Origin: Chloroflexota bacterium | GTDB taxonomy: Bacteria; Chloroflexota; Dehalococcoidia; Lucifugimonadales; Lucifugimonadaceae | Reading direction: 5' to 3' | Assembly (NCBI GenBank): GCA_013204555.1 | Contig: JABMNO010000009.1 | Span: forward strand, 1-64,000 | Length of the DNA: 64,000 nucleotides | In this document: piece by piece, positions 60,240 through 64,000 of the stretch | Position numbering within the stretch: position 1 is the first letter of the stretch | Layout of the letters: the number at the start of each line of letters is the position of its first letter | Program-made: the position numbers and the translations under genes | The notes under the pieces: generated by a model | The model's input: only the letters and a program-made list of their open reading frames with translations | The model's database searches: none | What the model was told of the DNA's origin: nothing

Positions 60240-61133
60240 ATGGCTGAAATAGGGCGTCTACTCACGGCAATGATCACGCCGTTTGATGAAGACATGAATG
60301 TTGACTACCCTCAGGCTCGCAAGCTGGCGAAAGGCCTGCTGGATTCCGGTTCTGACGGGCTTGTAATCGGCGGAACTACCGGCGAAGCTCCGGCGATGTC
60401 CGACGACGAGAAGATTCGTCTCTTTGCGGAAGTGAAAGAAGAGATCGGTGATCGCGGTGCAGTGATAGCCGGTACGACTGACAACAATTACCGCAAGTCG
60501 ATAGAAGTGTCACAAGAGGCGGCCAAGGTAGGCGTGGACGCGCTTCTGCTTACCGTCCCGGCGTACAACAAGCCACCCATGGAAGGGCTATATCAGCACT
60601 TCAAAGGTATCGCTGAGGCAACCGACCTTCCAGGACTGCTCTACAACGTGCCATCCCGAACCGCGCTCAACATGGACGCTGCGACAACGTTGCGCCTTGC
60701 CCAGATCGAGAACATCGTTGGAGTCAAAGAGGCATCATCAGACCCAACGCAAATCACGCAGATAATCGACGCCGCGCCGGATGGCTTTCGAGTCTGGTCT
60801 GGCAACGACGATGAGACGTTTTCAATCATGTGTACTGGCGGCTTTGGAATCGTGAGCGTTGCCGGCAACATCATTAGCGGTCAGATTAAGACGATGATGG
60901 GCCTGATTCTTGAGGGAGACGTTGAAGCGGCTGCCAGAGAGCATCGGCGACTGTTGCCAATATTCAAAGCCCTATTCTGGGTCACCAATCCAATTCCAAT
61001 CCGCTACGCCGTGAATCGTTCAGGATTCCGGGCCGGACCGCCACGCCTCCCCATGGTCGAGCCTGATGAAGCGTTCAAGGCAAGATTCGACCCCGTGATG
61101 GACCAGTACGAGATAGACCTGTCGGTCGGGTAG
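60240..61133 (+). CDS. dapA: 4-hydroxy-tetrahydrodipicolinate synthase
   Basis: 297 residues from ATG at 60240 with GAGGT 7 bases upstream. Active-site residues visible: GTTGEAPAM (Thr pair), LLYNVPSRTALNM (Tyr), NIVGVKEASSDPTQ (Schiff-base Lys). It condenses pyruvate and aspartate semialdehyde. The C-terminus PIPIRYAVNRSGFRAGPPRLPMVEPDEAFK fits DapA. Confidence 0.95.
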   Translation: MAEIGRLLTAMITPFDEDMNVDYPQARKLAKGLLDSGSDGLVIGGTTGEAPAMSDDEKIRLFAEVKEEIGDRGAVIAGTTDNNYRKSIEVSQEAAKVGVDALLLTVPAYNKPPMEGLYQHFKGIAEATDLPGLLYNVPSRTALNMDAATTLRLAQIENIVGVKEASSDPTQITQIIDAAPDGFRVWSGNDDETFSIMCTGGFGIVSVAGNIISGQIKTMMGLILEGDVEAAAREHRRLLPIFKALFWVTNPIPIRYAVNRSGFRAGPPRLPMVEPDEAFKARFDPVMDQYEIDLSVG

Positions 61134-61240
61134 GGCGGTGAGATCCTCGCCCAATTGGCCGAGGTAGTCGCCATGGCCGCTGGCGCAGCGTGGCATCTTG
61201 AAGGCATAACAATGGACCCATCGCACAGAAGGAATACCAA

Positions 61241-62410
61241 TTGAAAATCACGAAGATTGAAACATTGCGATTGGGTGACATCCCGGGCTTTAGTTGGGTT
61301 CAGATTCACACGGACACGGGTCTGATTGGCCTGGGAGAGACTCCCAACTTTCCTCACTCAGTGGCCACCTTCGTAGACGAAGTGCTCGCGCCTGTGCTCC
61401 TGGGTGAGAATCCGCTGGATATTGAGCGCCTCTGGCAGGGGATGTTCAAGGCCTCAAGGACCTCGGCCAATCGCGGCGTCAACATCTGTTCTATATCGGC
61501 CGCCGATATGGCCTTGTGGGACATCTACGGACAGGCGGTCGGGCAGCCCCTCTATCAGGTTTTGGGTGGGCGCTTCCGGGACAGTATTCGCGTCTATAAC
61601 ACCTGTGCAGGGGGAAGCGCAGAGGGTGATGGCGGCCTGTGGGACGACTATAGTGCTCAGTGGAAGCGGCCGGCAGAACTCGCCGAGTCACTGCTCGCCG
61701 AAGGCATTACAGCGATGAAGATTTGGCCGTTCGACCGCTACGTGGAAAAAACGAATGGCCAGTTCATCAGCGCCCAGGATCTTGAGGCGGGTACGCGTCC
61801 GTTCCGTGAGATACGCGAGGCCGTTGGGAACAAGATGGATATCGCTCTTGAGCTTCACAATCACTGGAACCTGCCCGCCGCGATACAGATTGCCAGAGCC
61901 GTCGAGCCATACAGTCCCATGTGGTTTGAGGACTGCATCACCATGAATAACATCGACGCGCTGCGCGAGCTGAAGCTCTCAACAACCGTGCCAGTATGCG
62001 CCAGTGAGACCTTGTCGACGCGGTGGTCGTTCCGAGAGGTGCTGGAGAAGCACGCCACCGATATCGTGATGGTTGACATCGGATGGGTTGGTGGGCTGAG
62101 CGAAGCACGAAAGATCGGCTACGCAGCGGAAACCTACATGCTGCCGTTCGCGCCGCACGATTGCGTTGGACCGGCGATTCTGATGGCGTCAGTCCATCTG
62201 GATATGCACCTGCCCAACGCAGTCATCCAGGAAACAGTTCGCTCCTTCATGCGGACCTGGTACCTGGAATTAACAGACACACTTCCCATAGTCAAAGACG
62301 GACACGTCTCAGCGCCCAGCACGCCGGGGCTGGGGATGGCCCTCCGCCCGGAGGTCTTCACGCGACCAGACGCCAAGTTGACCGTCTCTAAGTTGGCCGG
62401 TACTTCGTAG
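61241..62410 (+). CDS. Mandelate racemase/muconate lactonizing enzyme-family protein
   Basis: 389 residues from TTG with AAGGA upstream. N-terminal capping domain (MKITKIETLRLGDIPGFSWVQIHTDTGLIGLGETP) and enolase barrel. Metal-ligand candidates: Glu of MDIALELHNHW, Glu of WFEDCITMNN, and Glu of CASETLSTRW. The order and the extra 12-residue region near FDRYVEKTNG resemble galactonate/gluconate dehydratase-like members. The sugar acid cannot be fixed. It follows dapA by 107 bases and may be in the same transcript. Confidence 0.87.
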   Translation: MKITKIETLRLGDIPGFSWVQIHTDTGLIGLGETPNFPHSVATFVDEVLAPVLLGENPLDIERLWQGMFKASRTSANRGVNICSISAADMALWDIYGQAVGQPLYQVLGGRFRDSIRVYNTCAGGSAEGDGGLWDDYSAQWKRPAELAESLLAEGITAMKIWPFDRYVEKTNGQFISAQDLEAGTRPFREIREAVGNKMDIALELHNHWNLPAAIQIARAVEPYSPMWFEDCITMNNIDALRELKLSTTVPVCASETLSTRWSFREVLEKHATDIVMVDIGWVGGLSEARKIGYAAETYMLPFAPHDCVGPAILMASVHLDMHLPNAVIQETVRSFMRTWYLELTDTLPIVKDGHVSAPSTPGLGMALRPEVFTRPDAKLTVSKLAGTS

Positions 62411-62481
62411 CGAGCCGGGCTGCTGGAATATACGCAAGTGTGACGGTTAGCTATGACCACGCCCCCCGATATACTCCCGCG

Positions 62482-63678
62482 GTGTTGAAACTGGTGACGC
62501 TGACGGCAACGGCATTCATGCTGCTGATAGCGCTTGCCTGCGGTACTCCGGAGCAATCGCCAAGAGGGAAAGAAGTGCTTGCGCCGCTCCCCACGTTGAA
62601 ACCTGCGCCGCCCCTCATCGTTCAACCCTCACCCACGCTCGCACCGGCCGTGCCGCCAACTTCGGCGGCTGGCGTATGGGTGCAACTCGCATCACGTCCT
62701 GCCCGTCGCGTGAACTTCCACGCTGAACCGCTGCCAGATGGCAGAATCTTGATTTTTGGCGGCTCTGGCAACGAAGGACCGATACTCACCAGCGAGATAT
62801 TTGACCCCGTGTCAAACGAGTGGAGTGAGTCTGGCGAAATGATTCACGCGATCACGGCCCAAACCCTCCCAATCAGGCTGTCAAACGGCCACATTCTGGT
62901 AGTCGATTCGACCAATAGTCGTCCAACTGACCAGATCCAGATCTACAATCCTGAATCCGGAGAGTGGTCAGTAACCGGCCCATTGAACACACCACGTTAC
63001 GCGTCGACCGGCGCACCCTTGAGCGATGGGGGAGCGCTGATTATCGGAGGTGCAGACCAACAAGCAATTCCGCAATCATCGGCGGAGCGTTTCAACGCTA
63101 AAACCAACACGTGGGAGGAGGTCACTTCATCACCGCTGAAACAACGATACGTACAGGCATCAATACTGCTGGACAACGGTAGTATCGCCCTCATAGGTGA
63201 GGGGCCGACGCTGAGTAACAAAGCAGCAATCTACGACCCCAATCACGATAGCTGGAGTGAGACGGCTCCGATGAACGTTGCGAGACGCGGCGCTGCCGTT
63301 TGGGCACTGGAAGGAGAGCACGTTCTGGTCGTAGGAGGATTCACAGGATCTAAGACGACGCTCGAATCAGAGATCTACGATTCCACGACCGATGAATGGA
63401 CGTCAATAGCAGACGTTCCAGGTCGAGCAAGTGCACTTGGGGTCCTATCTGACGGCAGGCCAATTGGCATCGGATCAGAAGGAGCAACAAACCAGCCCGT
63501 TCTCCTCATCTACGATCCTGATAGCGATACCTGGGACGCCGAGCAAACGCCGCTCTCTCCGGATGGAAACGGAGACGTCACACTTACTGCTGACGATTGG
63601 ATATTCACGTTTGCGGCTGGCAACGAGTTTCTTGGCATAACCCCGGAGACATGGGCGTACAAGGTGCCGGTAAAGTAG
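62482..63678 (+). CDS. Kelch-repeat lipoprotein
   Basis: 398 residues from GTG at 62482. A signal with a lipobox ending ALAC is followed by a Pro-rich linker and six or so kelch blades: LPDGRILIFGGSGNEGPIL, LSDGGALIIGGADQQ, LDNGSIALIGEGPTL, LEGEHVLVVGGFTGS, and so on. Each blade repeats the DPxSxxW pattern (EIFDPVSNEWSE, QIYNPESGEWSV). It is likely an extracytoplasmic beta-propeller tethered by lipid. No clear ribosome site is seen. Confidence 0.82.
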   Translation: MLKLVTLTATAFMLLIALACGTPEQSPRGKEVLAPLPTLKPAPPLIVQPSPTLAPAVPPTSAAGVWVQLASRPARRVNFHAEPLPDGRILIFGGSGNEGPILTSEIFDPVSNEWSESGEMIHAITAQTLPIRLSNGHILVVDSTNSRPTDQIQIYNPESGEWSVTGPLNTPRYASTGAPLSDGGALIIGGADQQAIPQSSAERFNAKTNTWEEVTSSPLKQRYVQASILLDNGSIALIGEGPTLSNKAAIYDPNHDSWSETAPMNVARRGAAVWALEGEHVLVVGGFTGSKTTLESEIYDSTTDEWTSIADVPGRASALGVLSDGRPIGIGSEGATNQPVLLIYDPDSDTWDAEQTPLSPDGNGDVTLTADDWIFTFAAGNEFLGITPETWAYKVPVK

Positions 63679-63732
63679 CTCTCGAGCGAGATGCGTCCAC
63701 CGTTGTTGCCTGCAAATATCAGGCATACGGGC

Positions 63733-64000
63733 CTAGTACCGACGTAGCTCGATGATGTTGCCTTCTGTGTCCTTTATGTAGATTGAGTCCGCCATCCCCT
63801 GCGCGCCAGATCGGCGGCCGGAGCGGTCTTCTTGAACCGTGACTCCTTGCGATTTCAAATGGGTCGCGAATTCTGCCATATCAATTCCTTCAACCACCAT
63901 GCAGAAGTGATCGAGGTTCCGGTGGCCATCTCCCACGGGCTCCTCATCGGGCCATGGCAGCAGGTCGATGATCGTGTGGTCGTTGACTCGCGCGCATGGG
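63733..64000 (-). CDS. VOC-family protein, 5' part beyond the window edge
   Basis: The last 88 residues are visible; the frame is open to the right edge, so the start lies outside. NDHTIIDLLPWPDEEPVGDGHRNLDHFCMVV gives a beta-alpha half with His as candidate metal ligand. DSIYIKDTEGNIIELRRY is the closing VOC motif with the Glu ligand. Glyoxalase/dioxygenase-like fold; substrate unknown. Confidence 0.8.
   Translation of the reverse strand, partial: PCARVNDHTIIDLLPWPDEEPVGDGHRNLDHFCMVVEGIDMAEFATHLKSQGVTVQEDRSGRRSGAQGMADSIYIKDTEGNIIELRRY

Overview
The window reads as a bacterial chromosome segment of moderately high GC with short intergenic spacers, many coupled start/stop overlaps and frequent GTG and TTG starts. 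Gene content suggests a member of the Chloroflexota, possibly a SAR202/Dehalococcoidia-like aerobic heterotroph: an M81 (MlrC-like) peptidase, enolase-superfamily and Abhydrolase_10 enzymes, several SDRs and sugar-phosphate isomerase/epimerase paralogs, GMC oxidoreductase, SnoaL-like and SRPBCC proteins, and a very large Ser/Thr kinase-AAA protein. This placement is inferred from gene types, not from a phylogenetic marker.

Layout. 1-1.6 kb is gene-poor and full of repeats: 112-bp tandem copies, a long inverted-repeat element and paired copies of an interspersed family. 1.6-11.3 kb is mixed: a SnoaL protein, an NHL propeller, a response regulator/histidine kinase/redoxin-lipoprotein operon, an FGGY kinase, a GNAT and an M81 peptidase. 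11.5-16.1 kb holds an MMPL exporter and a NarL-type two-component pair. 16.4-22.9 kb holds a secreted dockerin-bearing protein, a GMC dehydrogenase with its small subunit, and a divergent NmrA/MarR pair with a clear operator. 23-33 kb is a catabolic accessory region with three sugar-phosphate isomerase/epimerases, three SDRs, a large alpha/beta hydrolase, a methyltransferase, two SRPBCC proteins and thpR.

33-50 kb is mostly minus-strand housekeeping: xseA-xseB followed by a formyltransferase with a Pro/Arg-rich N-terminus, a 1283-residue kinase-ATPase, aroQ-pepP-like-efp, an HTH/ImmA-IrrE plus DUF4411-like toxin-antitoxin-type pair, then dprA-topA-xerC and two tRNA-Ser genes. topA is split into two reading frames that overlap by four bases exactly at the catalytic tyrosine motif. 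50-64 kb is mostly plus-strand: a strong promoter and terminator-bearing leader before glmU, a CorC/HlyC membrane protein, two collagen-like lipoproteins (minus), rpsO-pnp, the lysine-pathway cluster dapB-asd-dapA, an enolase-superfamily enzyme, a kelch lipoprotein and the 3' part of a VOC gene running off the right edge.

I did not find a CRISPR array, prophage, intact transposase or rRNA. The observations I rate most worth checking are the split topA, the WNK-like lysine arrangement in the giant kinase, the terminator-bearing leader before glmU, the Pro/Arg-rich formyltransferase in the xse operon, and the HTH-peptidase/DUF4411 module.
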